A stretch of 27,464 nt of DNA, taken from positions 1 to 27,464 of the IMG/VR virus record IMGVR_UViG_3300025141_000592; one strand, given 5' to 3'. Under the pieces are notes generated by a model, which was given only the letters and a program-made list of their open reading frames with translations, did not search any database and was not told the DNA's origin. A program made the position numbers and the translations under genes. The DNA is from a virus. Below, one piece after another: positions 1 through 8,759 of the stretch; within the stretch, counting starts at the first letter, position 1; every line of letters begins with the position of its first letter.

Positions 1-879
1 GGATATATATGTAATGCAGGAACAGTAGCAACAGCAGGAGCTTTAACTGACGCACCAAAAGTTCTACACGCAAGATTAACTGATTATGGTACTTTGCCTT
101 ATTTTAAAGGAATGACAAATCAAACTACTTATGGTTTTAATGCAATAGCAATGAATACAGTAGAAGTAGAAATGTATAACAGCTCAGGCACTCAAATAGG
201 TTTTTTTACAATGACACCTACTACTTCAAATGGTGGTGGTGCTTCAACAAATTTATCAGAAGCCAATTTAATATATATAGGTTGCTTCCCTGCAAACTTT
301 GATGGTGCAGGATATTCTGATTGGACTACACATAAAGCAAATTGCGCCTATTATACTTTACGACCTGAGAACACATCAGGCATACCACTTGGTCAGGAAT
401 ATAGAATAAATATTATATGCGATAATGGTAGGGGTTATGAGGGTATCAGGTTAACTTGGTTAAACAAACACGGAACTTGGGATTACTATACATTTAATAA
501 AAAGTCAGTTAGAAGTCTTAGCACTAATAGAAAGACTTACACTCAACTGAGTGGTACTTGGAATGAAGCTACATATAAATTACACGGCTCAACAGGAGGT
601 CGTAAGAATTATAAAGTAGATACAAAAGAAAAAATCAAAATGAATACAGATTATATTTCAGAGGACGAATCTGTATGGCTAGAACAACTAATAAACAGTC
701 CTGAAGTTTATATTTTAAATGGCTATCAATCTGATGTAGGAGGTACTTTAAGAAGATATGTGCAACCTGTAACGCTAACAACATCAAGTCATACTAGAAA
801 GACCGTAGCTAATGATAAGCTCATTCAATATACTTTTGAAGTAGAAAGAACTAAGAACCTAAGAACACAGTCTGTATAA
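1..879 (+). CDS. Distal tail / baseplate-type structural protein, 5' truncated
   Basis: The frame is open from the first base, so the N-terminus lies outside the window; 292 residues are visible. The protein is rich in Thr, Asn, Gly and aromatic residues and looks beta-rich. Its middle has an IRLTWLNKHGTWDYYTF stretch. This WLNKxGxWD pattern is one I associate with tail or baseplate proteins of Bacteroidota phages (family memory, not a search). The stop overlaps the next ATG by one base (TAATG), so the two are probably translationally coupled. The next two genes are also tail proteins, which supports the call. Exact role (hub, distal tail or receptor-binding part) cannot be read from the sequence. 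Confidence 0.6.
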   Translation, partial: GYICNAGTVATAGALTDAPKVLHARLTDYGTLPYFKGMTNQTTYGFNAIAMNTVEVEMYNSSGTQIGFFTMTPTTSNGGGASTNLSEANLIYIGCFPANFDGAGYSDWTTHKANCAYYTLRPENTSGIPLGQEYRINIICDNGRGYEGIRLTWLNKHGTWDYYTFNKKSVRSLSTNRKTYTQLSGTWNEATYKLHGSTGGRKNYKVDTKEKIKMNTDYISEDESVWLEQLINSPEVYILNGYQSDVGGTLRRYVQPVTLTTSSHTRKTVANDKLIQYTFEVERTKNLRTQSV

Positions 880-3680
880 TGAGTGTACAACTTATAATAT
901 CACCTCAGAGTGCTGTATCAGCTACAACATCAACTTCATCAACTTCAACAACAGAAGATACTTCATTAAATTTTATTGTAGATGGTGAGACTTTTTCATC
1001 AATTAACACTTCCTCAACCACAGAAGTAGCTACTGACCCTTTTGGTATATATACTAACTCAGTTTTAGGCTCAGGTAGTGCAGCAGTAAATGCAGTTGCA
1101 CCCAACACTTGGTATAGATGGAGATACCCTGATACAGGCACACAACCTGATTACCCTGTGCAGAGCGGAAGTAATTTACTACTAAATAACAACACTACTC
1201 TATCAGGAACAACTAATGGATTTTATCAGAGAGTACAATTGCCAAGTGCTACACTTTCAGGTAATCATTGGTTTAGATTACATATAAGAGCAAAATCAGC
1301 AGGTTCTTCTGAATTGAGATTAAGGCAGTACAATACGACAGCTTCTAACTTTAATCATATTGGGAATAATGCTTTTCTATTTACAAGTTCTAATTTTGCT
1401 ACAAAAACTTTTGATTTTGAACTCCCTTCTTTTGCTGACCAAACTTTGTTTTTTCGCATTGAAGGTGACCCTGAATTAGAAATAGAATATATTAGAGTAC
1501 ACCCATTAATAACAACTACAACTACAAATAATTTTGTTGATATTCATAATCAAGTAATATTAGACCTATATGAAGATGAAACAATACCTTTAACTTTAAG
1601 TGTTGATGACTTTAAAGATGTAGCTACTAAAACGCAATCTTATTCTAAAGCGTTTCATTTACCTGCTACTAAAAAAAATAATAGGGTATTTGGAAACTTA
1701 TTTGAAGTTACAAAAGCAACAGGGGATTATACTTTTAATCCGTATAAAAAGACATCTGTAATGTTAAAGGAAAATGGCTTCATAGTCTTTGAGGGCTTTT
1801 TAAAACTAATTGATATTGTAGATAAGAAAGGTGAAATAAGTTATAATGTAAACTTGTACTCAGATTCAGTAGCACTTATGGACGCTATGAAAGACTTAAC
1901 ATTTGCAGACTTAAATCTTTCAGAATTAGACCACGATTATGATTTAACTTCAATAGAAGCAAGTCAAACAGGTGCTTTACCTTTATTAAATGCATTACAA
2001 GCTGATAGTTTTGCAGGAGCAGCAGGAGATACGACTACTTCTGTTTTAAAGTACCCATTTTTAAATTGGGCAGGTAGTATTAGAAGGAACGCAACATCAG
2101 GACAAGTGAGTGACGGAGCAACAGCAAATAGACCATCATTAAAAAGACTAGAAGATGGATTTAGACCTTTTATAAATGTAAAGTATTTAGTAGATAATAT
2201 ATTTAAAGACGCAGGGTTTACATACTCATCTGCATTTTTTGACAGTTCATATTTCAGTAATTTATATATGGATTTTAATTGGGGTGAAGAACCTGACGGT
2301 GCAGCACCTTTAAGAAATGACTTTGTAAAAAGAAAATCAGACACTTCAGCTTCACTAACATATGTTGCTGAATCTCCTAATTGGACGAATGTACCTGTAA
2401 ATTTAGACAATGGTAGTGGTTCTCTTGATTTATGGAATAACTCAAATTATTCTTTTGTTTCAGATGTAAACAATTTACATTGTACAGGGTGGTTTAAGAT
2501 AGAAGTAAAAAATAAATGTGGTTTAAATTGGGATAATTGGACAGTTGATATGAGAATTTGTGTATTTAATTCAAGCGGCTCTGTTATAGAAACTATTGCA
2601 TTTAAATCAGTTTTGATAGACCGATGTAAAAATGATTCTTTGTCAGGAAGTTTTGATGTTGTATTAAATAGTGGGGATTATATTCAAATGGAGGTACAGA
2701 CATTTAATAGTGATAACGACATATATATATCAGACGATTGGCCGTGTTATTTAAACATAACTTATAACAACAATTCAGTACAAGTTCCTACTCTATTAGA
2801 TACAGCTAGAGGTGAAATGGTACAATGGGATTTCTTAAAAGGGTTGTTTACAATGTTTAATCTTATAACATTACAAGATAAACAAAATCCTTCTAACATA
2901 CTTATTGAACCTTACAATGATGTTTTTAAAGATGATGTTACTGTATTAGATTGGACGCATAAAGTAGATGTTTCAGATATTAAATTAAAAGCATTAGATT
3001 TAAAAAAGAGGGTTGTTTTCAAATATGAAGAAGATGAAGATGATTATCCTTTTAGAGTGTATAAAAATGCAACAGGTGGGTATTTGTATGGAAGTTTAAC
3101 GCTTGATTCTTCACAGCTAGATTTGTTATCAGGTGAAGATGAGGTTATTGCTAGTCCTTTTGCTGCTACAATTATGAAACCTTTGTTTGACGATACACCT
3201 GAATTGACAGCACCTTCTATTTATGGTACAAATGAAGAAGTTACTGAATTTGGTTCTATTAAAAATCTTCCTAGAATTTTATTTGATACAGGAGTATATA
3301 CAGCTTCAGATACTTTTTATGTTCCTTCCCAAAACGGAGTTAGTGGTGATAATAAATCTGCTTACAGTTTGTTTTCTCATACTTCTACTGTACCTGCAAC
3401 TGCAAATGATGACGATTTAAACTTTGGAGCTTGTCAGTTGATAGGAATAGGCGTATCACCTGTAAACAATCTTTATTCTACTTACTATGATAGATACTTT
3501 CAGGAGCTTTACAGTCCTGATGTAAAATCTATGACACTAAAAGTTTTATTAACTCCAAACGATATTGCGAATTTCAACTTCTATGACAAAGTATTTATCA
3601 AGAATAGAGAATATAGAGTGGACAAAATAAACTACAAACCAAATGATTTATCAACTGTGGACTTTATACTTATAACATAA
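879..3680 (+). CDS. Large tail/baseplate protein with putative carbohydrate-binding-like module
   Basis: A 933-residue virion protein, probably part of the tail tip. Residues about 5-50 are a Ser/Thr-rich low-complexity segment. Residues about 100-210 are beta-rich and resemble a jelly-roll or carbohydrate-binding module (NHWFRLHIRAKSAG, FFRIEGDPELEIEYIRVHP). A conserved-looking block follows at about 225-330 (LYEDETIPLTLSVDDF, QSYSKAFHLPATKKNNRVFG). The C-terminus ends in VFIKNREYRVDKINYKPNDL, a pattern I associate with baseplate proteins of Bacteroidota phages. The gene starts inside the preceding stop codon and its own stop overlaps the next ATG (TAATG), so genes 1-4522 form one tail operon. 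The module assignment is by eye only; host adsorption is an inference. Confidence 0.65.
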   Translation: MSVQLIISPQSAVSATTSTSSTSTTEDTSLNFIVDGETFSSINTSSTTEVATDPFGIYTNSVLGSGSAAVNAVAPNTWYRWRYPDTGTQPDYPVQSGSNLLLNNNTTLSGTTNGFYQRVQLPSATLSGNHWFRLHIRAKSAGSSELRLRQYNTTASNFNHIGNNAFLFTSSNFATKTFDFELPSFADQTLFFRIEGDPELEIEYIRVHPLITTTTTNNFVDIHNQVILDLYEDETIPLTLSVDDFKDVATKTQSYSKAFHLPATKKNNRVFGNLFEVTKATGDYTFNPYKKTSVMLKENGFIVFEGFLKLIDIVDKKGEISYNVNLYSDSVALMDAMKDLTFADLNLSELDHDYDLTSIEASQTGALPLLNALQADSFAGAAGDTTTSVLKYPFLNWAGSIRRNATSGQVSDGATANRPSLKRLEDGFRPFINVKYLVDNIFKDAGFTYSSAFFDSSYFSNLYMDFNWGEEPDGAAPLRNDFVKRKSDTSASLTYVAESPNWTNVPVNLDNGSGSLDLWNNSNYSFVSDVNNLHCTGWFKIEVKNKCGLNWDNWTVDMRICVFNSSGSVIETIAFKSVLIDRCKNDSLSGSFDVVLNSGDYIQMEVQTFNSDNDIYISDDWPCYLNITYNNNSVQVPTLLDTARGEMVQWDFLKGLFTMFNLITLQDKQNPSNILIEPYNDVFKDDVTVLDWTHKVDVSDIKLKALDLKKRVVFKYEEDEDDYPFRVYKNATGGYLYGSLTLDSSQLDLLSGEDEVIASPFAATIMKPLFDDTPELTAPSIYGTNEEVTEFGSIKNLPRILFDTGVYTASDTFYVPSQNGVSGDNKSAYSLFSHTSTVPATANDDDLNFGACQLIGIGVSPVNNLYSTYYDRYFQELYSPDVKSMTLKVLLTPNDIANFNFYDKVFIKNREYRVDKINYKPNDLSTVDFILIT

Positions 3681-4522
3681 TGGATTATAAAAAAGGATTT
3701 AAAGTAAAACCAAAAGAAACTAATAGACTTGGTGAAGTAACTTTTACTGATGGTACTCACGACTTCCCACCAAATCAATTACAATGTGAAGCGTACGGCT
3801 ATAAGTACGATAAGACATTAGGAGTTTGCTCTGCTTTTAAATATAATAATAAAGTAAATGCACTACTTAATAATAAATCTAATAATGTAAGGGGTGGTGA
3901 AGCTTTAGTAGGAACAGAAAACTCACTTTTAAATGGTGAAGGTAATATAACAAAAGGGGATAATCGTAACGCTTTTATTACAGGACAAGAAAATGAAGTT
4001 GAAAAAGGAGTAAGCAACACTTCAGTTCTAGGTGGTAAAATGGGTAAAGCAATAAGAGATGGTGAAATAGTCTTAGGTGGTGGTTCTTTTAATTTAGGGG
4101 CAGGTTATACACAAAGCTCTAAGATTCAATTGAGTGGTAAAACTACAGACGCAACTCCTACAAACTTAACAGTACAAGATATAGTAGGTTCATATATTAC
4201 ACTTCAAACAAACAGCCTAGTTGGATATGAGATTTATATTACTCGTTTAGAAACAGGAGGTACTTCAGGAACGGCAGGAGATTTCAGTTATAAAGTTAGG
4301 AGGGGAGCAGTTAGATGTAATGATTCAGGAACAATTGACATTTATACATTTAACACTAAAACAATAGCAAAAGATGGTGCTACAGCTAGTTTTCAAGTAG
4401 TAGATAGTACAACAGATGGAATACCAAGTATAACAATAGAAGTAACTGACAGGGCTAATGTAAACAACCTATGGTCAGTAACAATTTACTTACACGAATT
4501 AAGAACAAATATCGCATTTTAA
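3680..4522 (+). CDS. Tail fibre / appendage protein with YadA-like beta-roll repeats
   Basis: A 280-residue protein. Residues about 60-140 contain short degenerate repeats of about 14 residues built on Gly, Asn and small hydrophobics (RGGEALVGTENSLLNGEGN, then NAFITGQENEVEKG, then NTSVLGGKMGKAIRDGE). This is the look of trimeric left-handed beta-rolls such as the YadA head, which also occur in phage fibres. Two Cys residues (in LQCEAYGY and GVCSAF) lie near the N-terminus. The C-terminal 120 residues are predicted to be beta-rich and could form the distal domain. It starts within the upstream stop (TAATG) and ends two bases before the tape-measure-like gene. Fibre function is inferred from the repeats and the neighbours. 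Confidence 0.6.
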   Translation: MDYKKGFKVKPKETNRLGEVTFTDGTHDFPPNQLQCEAYGYKYDKTLGVCSAFKYNNKVNALLNNKSNNVRGGEALVGTENSLLNGEGNITKGDNRNAFITGQENEVEKGVSNTSVLGGKMGKAIRDGEIVLGGGSFNLGAGYTQSSKIQLSGKTTDATPTNLTVQDIVGSYITLQTNSLVGYEIYITRLETGGTSGTAGDFSYKVRRGAVRCNDSGTIDIYTFNTKTIAKDGATASFQVVDSTTDGIPSITIEVTDRANVNNLWSVTIYLHELRTNIAF

Positions 4523-4523
4523 A

Positions 4524-6227
4524 ATGGCAAATGAAATAGTAGAATTAGAAGTAAAATCAAACATTGGTGAAGTTACTGATGGTATTGATAAGGCAACAGC
4601 AAGTACTAAGAAACTTGATGACGCTACACAAAAGGGTGCTAAAGGATTTAAAGGAATAGGAAATGCTGTAAAAGGAGTTGGTACGGCTTTAAAAGCAGCA
4701 GGAATAGGTTTAGTTGTTGCATTATTTGTTACACTTAAAGAAGCTTTAGAAAGAAACCAAAAGGTAATGAATACAGTCAATACGATTATGACTACTGTAT
4801 CAACTACATTTAATCAAGTAGCAGATGTTCTTGTTGATGTATATAATTGGGTTACAAAATCTTCAGACAGGTTTGACGGATTAACTAAAGTTATTAGTGG
4901 TTTAATGACAATAGCCTTAACTCCTTTGAAATTATCTTTTTATGCTATTAAGCTAGGAGTTCAATCTGCTATGTTAGCTTGGGAAGATAGTTTTTTTGGT
5001 GGAGGTGATGAAGGAAAAATAGCAGAACTAAGAGTTAGTATAGCTGAAACAGCAAATGATATTAAAGAAGTAGGATTAGCAGCTATTGATGCAGGAAAAG
5101 ATATTGGTAATAATATAGGTGATGCGATTGGTGAGATAGGAGCTATTGGAGAAATAGCAATAGATGGTATTTCTAAAATAAGTATTAAAGCAAACTATGA
5201 ACAAGCAAAAGCAACAACTGCTGCTCAGAATAGTTCAAAACTAGCTGAAGCAGCAATACAAGGACTTATTGAAAAATATGATAGACAAGCAGAATTACAA
5301 AGACAGATAAGAGATGATGAAACTAAAACTTTTGCTGAGAGAATAGCTGCAAATAAAGAGTTAGGAAGGATATTAGAAGAACAGGAAACAGAGATGTTAA
5401 AATTAGCAGATACTAGAGTTGCTTCTGCTGCACTTGAATTAGCTGCTAATAAAGACAATATAGATTTACAAGTAGCTTATCAACAAGCGTTAAATGATAG
5501 AGCAGGAGTTGAAGCACAAGTAGCAGGTTTCAGAAGTGAACAAATGACTAATGAAGTTTCTTTAAATAAAGAATTAGCAGCTGTAAAGAACGAACTAATG
5601 TTAGAGGGGTTACTTGGTATGGAGTTGGAGTTAGAGGAACTGAGAGTAGCTTATGAGGAAAAGAAAAGACTAGCAGAATTATCAGGTGCAGATATGACTG
5701 CAATTACTGAAAAATACGAAAGCGAACAAGCTAAAATAAAGAAGTCATACGAAAAGAAAAAGGAAACTTTTGCTAAAATGTCAGCTGAAGCTCAACTTGA
5801 TATTATGAGCCAAACAGCAGGGAATATGATTAAGATATTAGGTGAAGAAACAGCAGCAGGAAAAGCTATGGCTGTTACACAGGCTACTATTGATACTTAT
5901 AAAGGTGCTACAGCAGCTTATGCTTCTATGGCAGGTATTCCTGTAGTTGGACCTGCATTGGGTGCTATTGCAGCAGGAGCAGCAGTTGCTTCAGGTTTAG
6001 CAAATGTAAAAGCTATTTTAGCAACAGGAGGTGGTGGTGGTTCTGCTCCAAGTGGTGGCTCTGTACCTACAGCAGGTGCTGAAGCTCCTGCCCCTGAAAT
6101 GATGTCAGGAGCATTTGAATTAGGAGGTGGTCAAGCACCTGAACCTGTTAAAGCGTATGTAGTAACAGATGAGATGTCAGATAGTCAAGACCAATTAGCA
6201 AATATTAGAAGAAGGGCAACAATCTAA
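4524..6227 (+). CDS. Tape-measure-like tail protein
   Basis: A 567-residue, mostly helical protein. The N-terminus has a TMP-like KxLDDATxKGAKGFKGIG stretch and a hydrophobic segment at about 55-72 (AAGIGLVVALFVTL). A long Ala/Glu/Lys-rich coiled-coil region covers about 200-430. Near the C-terminus a hydrophobic Ala/Gly block (ATAAYASMAGIPVVGPALGA and following) leads to a Gly-rich linker and ends in LANIRRRATI. Tape-measure proteins set tail length and are ejected with the DNA. The length is short for that family and would suit a short siphovirus tail. It lies after fibre genes and directly before the head module, which is unusual for a tape measure, so another internal tail protein is possible. 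Confidence 0.7.
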   Translation: MANEIVELEVKSNIGEVTDGIDKATASTKKLDDATQKGAKGFKGIGNAVKGVGTALKAAGIGLVVALFVTLKEALERNQKVMNTVNTIMTTVSTTFNQVADVLVDVYNWVTKSSDRFDGLTKVISGLMTIALTPLKLSFYAIKLGVQSAMLAWEDSFFGGGDEGKIAELRVSIAETANDIKEVGLAAIDAGKDIGNNIGDAIGEIGAIGEIAIDGISKISIKANYEQAKATTAAQNSSKLAEAAIQGLIEKYDRQAELQRQIRDDETKTFAERIAANKELGRILEEQETEMLKLADTRVASAALELAANKDNIDLQVAYQQALNDRAGVEAQVAGFRSEQMTNEVSLNKELAAVKNELMLEGLLGMELELEELRVAYEEKKRLAELSGADMTAITEKYESEQAKIKKSYEKKKETFAKMSAEAQLDIMSQTAGNMIKILGEETAAGKAMAVTQATIDTYKGATAAYASMAGIPVVGPALGAIAAGAAVASGLANVKAILATGGGGGSAPSGGSVPTAGAEAPAPEMMSGAFELGGGQAPEPVKAYVVTDEMSDSQDQLANIRRRATI

Positions 6228-6263
6228 AATCAAATAAAGCAATAAATAATCTATTATATATTA
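6226..6263 (+). promoter_or_regulatory. Repeated phage promoter-like element, copy 1
   Basis: CTATTATATATTA at 6251-6263, 32 nt before the ATG of the first head-module gene, lies in the only sizeable gap (55 nt) between tail and head genes. CAAATAAA at 6231-6238 starts exactly 20 nt upstream, as in copies 2 and 3. The longer string AAAATCAAATAAA also recurs at the same distance in copy 2. The promoter role is inferred. Confidence 0.6.
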
Positions 6264-6282
6264 CAACCTTAAAATAAATACT

Positions 6283-6669
6283 ATGAACAAGCCAACACCA
6301 ATAGGAAAGAAAACATTTGCAGAATACGAAAAAGAAGTAAACGATTATAAAGAATTTAACTTAGGTAAAGTTGAAAAAGTTGAGTTAGGTTTAGTAGATG
6401 ATTTAGAGAAAATAATTCAGAATACAAACTCAGAATACAAAACAATGCTAAAAGAAAAAGATAAATTCTTTAAAGCAAATGATGATTTAAAAAAGGTAGC
6501 AAACAAAGTATTTGAAGGTGAACAAAAAATACTTACACTTAGAGATAAATTAGTTAAGGCAGTAAAAGATTTAGGTGTTGAAAATCCTGATATTGTAACA
6601 CGAGCTGAAAAACTTGCAGCGATATATTTTAAAGAAGCAGATATGATGTTAAAAATAGCAAAATATTAA
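6283..6669 (+). CDS. Helical coiled-coil protein of the head module (paralogue of the 7622 gene)
   Basis: A 128-residue, Lys/Glu-rich, almost wholly helical protein of unknown function. Its segment KVEKVELGLVDDLEKIIQ is clearly related to KTEKVELSVVNDLKVILK in the 7622-8035 product. Its AVKDLGVENPD corresponds to AKELGVDPKD there and IKELGVSEKEA in the C-terminal part of the protease at 6671. It is the first gene after a CTATTATATA element and ends one base before the protease gene. Position suggests a capsid-assembly factor such as a scaffold, chaperone or protease partner; this is inference from neighbours only. Confidence 0.55.
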   Translation: MNKPTPIGKKTFAEYEKEVNDYKEFNLGKVEKVELGLVDDLEKIIQNTNSEYKTMLKEKDKFFKANDDLKKVANKVFEGEQKILTLRDKLVKAVKDLGVENPDIVTRAEKLAAIYFKEADMMLKIAKY

Positions 6670-6670
6670 T

Positions 6671-7609
6671 ATGAAACCTAAAACTAAAATAGTAGAATTA
6701 GTAATTTCAGACGAAAACGAAGCTCTAACTATTGACGCTATTTCGTTAGTTACTTCACCTGCAATAGAACAAGACTTTGTTTATTTCTCAAAAGAGAAGA
6801 ACAATTTAACTTTTGCAAAGGTAGATGAAGAAAAAAGAGAATTAATTTCTCCTGCTTTGATTCCTAACAAACAAATATTTAGATATGATCCTAATACTGA
6901 TAGTGAATATTATGTTTACTTTTCTAAAGAAACAGTAAAAAAAGCTTCACATTTATATTTGAAACATAACAATCACCATAAAGCAACTGAGCAACATACT
7001 GATAGAGTTTCAGGAGTTCTTACAGTTGAAAGTTGGATTAAGGAAGGTGAACAAGATAAGTCTAATTTATACGGCTTTGACTTGCCAATCGGCACTTGGT
7101 TCGTGAAAATGAAAATAGAAAATGATGAGGTGTGGAACAAGATTAAAGATGGAACTTTGAAAGGTCTTTCAATCGAGGGGTATTTTACTAATAAATTTGA
7201 ACAAATGAATAAGAAAGAATTTACAACAGAAGAAGTTAAGACTGCACTAAAAGAATTGTTAAAACCTAAATTAAGTAAAGTTAAAAAGATTAATTTTAAT
7301 ACACAAAAAGAATTATTTGATTTGTTAGATAAATTTTGGAAAGATTTTGACAAAGCAGTTTTGCCTTTTGAAAAAGTAGAAGGCACTTTGAAGGGAATGA
7401 TTAAAAGTGCAGAAAAAGCAAAAACAACTGCTAAAGAATATATAAAAAAAGCTGACCAATTTAATAAGCAAATAAAAGAATTAGGAGTATCTGAAAAAGA
7501 AGCAAAAGCAGGTACATATATAAAACAAAAACAAGAAGATATAAAAAGTGCAGATAATTGGATAAGAGTTATAAAGAAATTTATAGCTGATGCTAATAAT
7601 GTAGATTAA
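6671..7609 (+). CDS. XkdF-like prohead protease with C-terminal coiled coil
   Basis: A 312-residue protein. Residues about 1-185 match the XkdF-like phage serine protease pattern: ISLVTSPAIEQDFVYFSK near the N-terminus, then RVSGVLTVESWI, LPIGTWFVKMKI, NDEVWNKIKDG and LKGLSIEGYF. Candidate catalytic residues by analogy with prohead proteases are His109 (in EQHTD) and Ser167 (in LSIEGYF); the remaining member is not assigned. The enzyme would process capsid and scaffold proteins during maturation. Residues about 190-312 are a Lys/Glu-rich coiled coil related to the separate proteins on both sides. It may be an autoproteolysed scaffold tail. It sits upstream of scaffold and capsid genes, as expected. 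Confidence 0.75.
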   Translation: MKPKTKIVELVISDENEALTIDAISLVTSPAIEQDFVYFSKEKNNLTFAKVDEEKRELISPALIPNKQIFRYDPNTDSEYYVYFSKETVKKASHLYLKHNNHHKATEQHTDRVSGVLTVESWIKEGEQDKSNLYGFDLPIGTWFVKMKIENDEVWNKIKDGTLKGLSIEGYFTNKFEQMNKKEFTTEEVKTALKELLKPKLSKVKKINFNTQKELFDLLDKFWKDFDKAVLPFEKVEGTLKGMIKSAEKAKTTAKEYIKKADQFNKQIKELGVSEKEAKAGTYIKQKQEDIKSADNWIRVIKKFIADANNVD

Positions 7610-7621
7610 TAAAACTATAAT

Positions 7622-8035
7622 ATGAAACCAACACAAGAACAAATACTAAGTGCTTTAAACAAGCTAATAAGAGAAAACAAAACTGAACTTAAGACTGAGA
7701 AGGTTGAGTTGAGTGTTGTTAATGATTTGAAAGTTATTTTAAAATCTTCAGAAAAATTAAAAAAAGAAAGTAAAGCAAATTTGAAATCAGCAGAAAGTTT
7801 TAATAAGCAATCTGTGCAGTTATTAAAAAAACAAGAAACTTTAGATAAGGAATTAGTTAAAGCTGAAAAATCAGCAAAAAAAGTATATAATGAATTTATT
7901 AGTGGTGCAAAAGAATTAGGTGTAGACCCTAAAGATAGTCCTGCTTTTAAAATAAATGAAGAAATACTTTCAAATTTATTATTATCAAGTACTGAAGATG
8001 ATATTAAAAGTGTTTTAACTATGAGGTTAAAGTAA
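7622..8035 (+). CDS. Helical coiled-coil protein of the head module (paralogue of the 6283 gene)
   Basis: A 137-residue protein, nearly all helical, with heptad-like Leu and Lys/Glu spacing (SSEKLKKESKANLKSAESFN). It shares the KTEKVELSVVNDL and KELGVDP motifs with the 6283 product and with the C-terminus of the protease. It lies 12 nt after the protease and is followed by a second CTATTATATA element. No catalytic motif is visible. A scaffold or protease-associated role is plausible from context but not shown. Confidence 0.55.
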   Translation: MKPTQEQILSALNKLIRENKTELKTEKVELSVVNDLKVILKSSEKLKKESKANLKSAESFNKQSVQLLKKQETLDKELVKAEKSAKKVYNEFISGAKELGVDPKDSPAFKINEEILSNLLLSSTEDDIKSVLTMRLK

Positions 8036-8072
8036 AAATCAAACAAACTAAATATTAATCTATTATATACTA
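8035..8072 (+). promoter_or_regulatory. Repeated phage promoter-like element, copy 2
   Basis: CTATTATATACTA occupies 8060-8072, and its last A is the first base of the scaffold-gene ATG. CAAACAAA at 8040-8047 starts exactly 20 nt upstream, and AAAATCAAA at 8035 matches copy 1. If TATTAT (8061-8066) acts as a -10 box, transcription would begin at about the A of the ATG and give a leaderless mRNA for scaffold and capsid. This is inferred from geometry. Confidence 0.6.
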
Positions 8073-8746
8073 TGGAACTAAAAGAACAAATCTTAAAAGC
8101 ACTCGGACTTTCTTCAGAAGTAAAGTTTGAAGTACAAGCAAAATTAGTGGACGGAACAATTATCGTATCAACAGCAGACGCTTTAGCTGAGGGTGTAGAT
8201 ATTTCAGTTCTCACAGAAGATGGAACTACTATTGAATTACCTATTGGTGAGTATGAAACTGAAGATGGTGTAACTTTTGTAGTTGAAGAAGCAGGTGTTA
8301 TTGCTACAATAGGTGAAGCTGAGGTTGAAGAAGAAGCTCCTGCTGAAGAAGAAGAAGTTGTTGAAGCAGCAGAATTATCTGAATTTGATTCATTAGAAAA
8401 GAGAATAGCAAACTTAGAAGTTGTTATTGCTGAATTGAAAGGTGATACAGAAGTAGAAGAAGAAGAATTAGCAGAGGAAACTACTGAAGAAACTACTGAA
8501 GAAGAAATTACTGAACCTTCAGAAAACCCTAGAACTGTAACAACTAAGACTACAGAAGTAGTTGAATTTTCAGTAGAAGAATTAAAAGCTGAGAATGAAA
8601 GATTAAAAACTGAATTAGCTAAACAACCTGCGGGAACTCCTGTAAGTACTAATAAGTTTACTGAAACAAAAAGAACGGTATCTAAAACTGACTTAAATAA
8701 AATGTCGGCACAAGAGCGTTTCTTATATAATATAAATAATAATTAA
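8072..8746 (+). CDS. Acidic capsid scaffold-like protein
   Basis: A 224-residue, very acidic protein directly upstream of the major capsid gene. Residues 1-80 form a beta-rich domain with repeated DG turns (KLVDGTIIVS, TEDGTTIELPIGEYETEDG). Residues about 85-155 are Glu/Thr-rich and disordered-looking. A short coiled coil follows (FSVEELKAENERLKTELAK), and the C-terminus is basic and polar, ending in SAQERFLYNINNN. This arrangement suits a scaffold that binds capsid protein through its C-terminus and is removed by the nearby protease. Gene position and composition are seen; the function is inferred. The ATG overlaps the promoter-like element, but no other in-frame start would keep the N-terminal domain. 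Confidence 0.65.
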   Translation: MELKEQILKALGLSSEVKFEVQAKLVDGTIIVSTADALAEGVDISVLTEDGTTIELPIGEYETEDGVTFVVEEAGVIATIGEAEVEEEAPAEEEEVVEAAELSEFDSLEKRIANLEVVIAELKGDTEVEEEELAEETTEETTEEEITEPSENPRTVTTKTTEVVEFSVEELKAENERLKTELAKQPAGTPVSTNKFTETKRTVSKTDLNKMSAQERFLYNINNN

Positions 8747-8759
8747 AAAATAAAAAAAA

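Noticed and set aside
8731-8738. T4-like late promoter TATAAATA before the capsid gene
   Set aside because: It lies within the end of the scaffold gene. A similar string occurs inside the sigma-like gene near 21390, and such strings are expected by chance in this composition.
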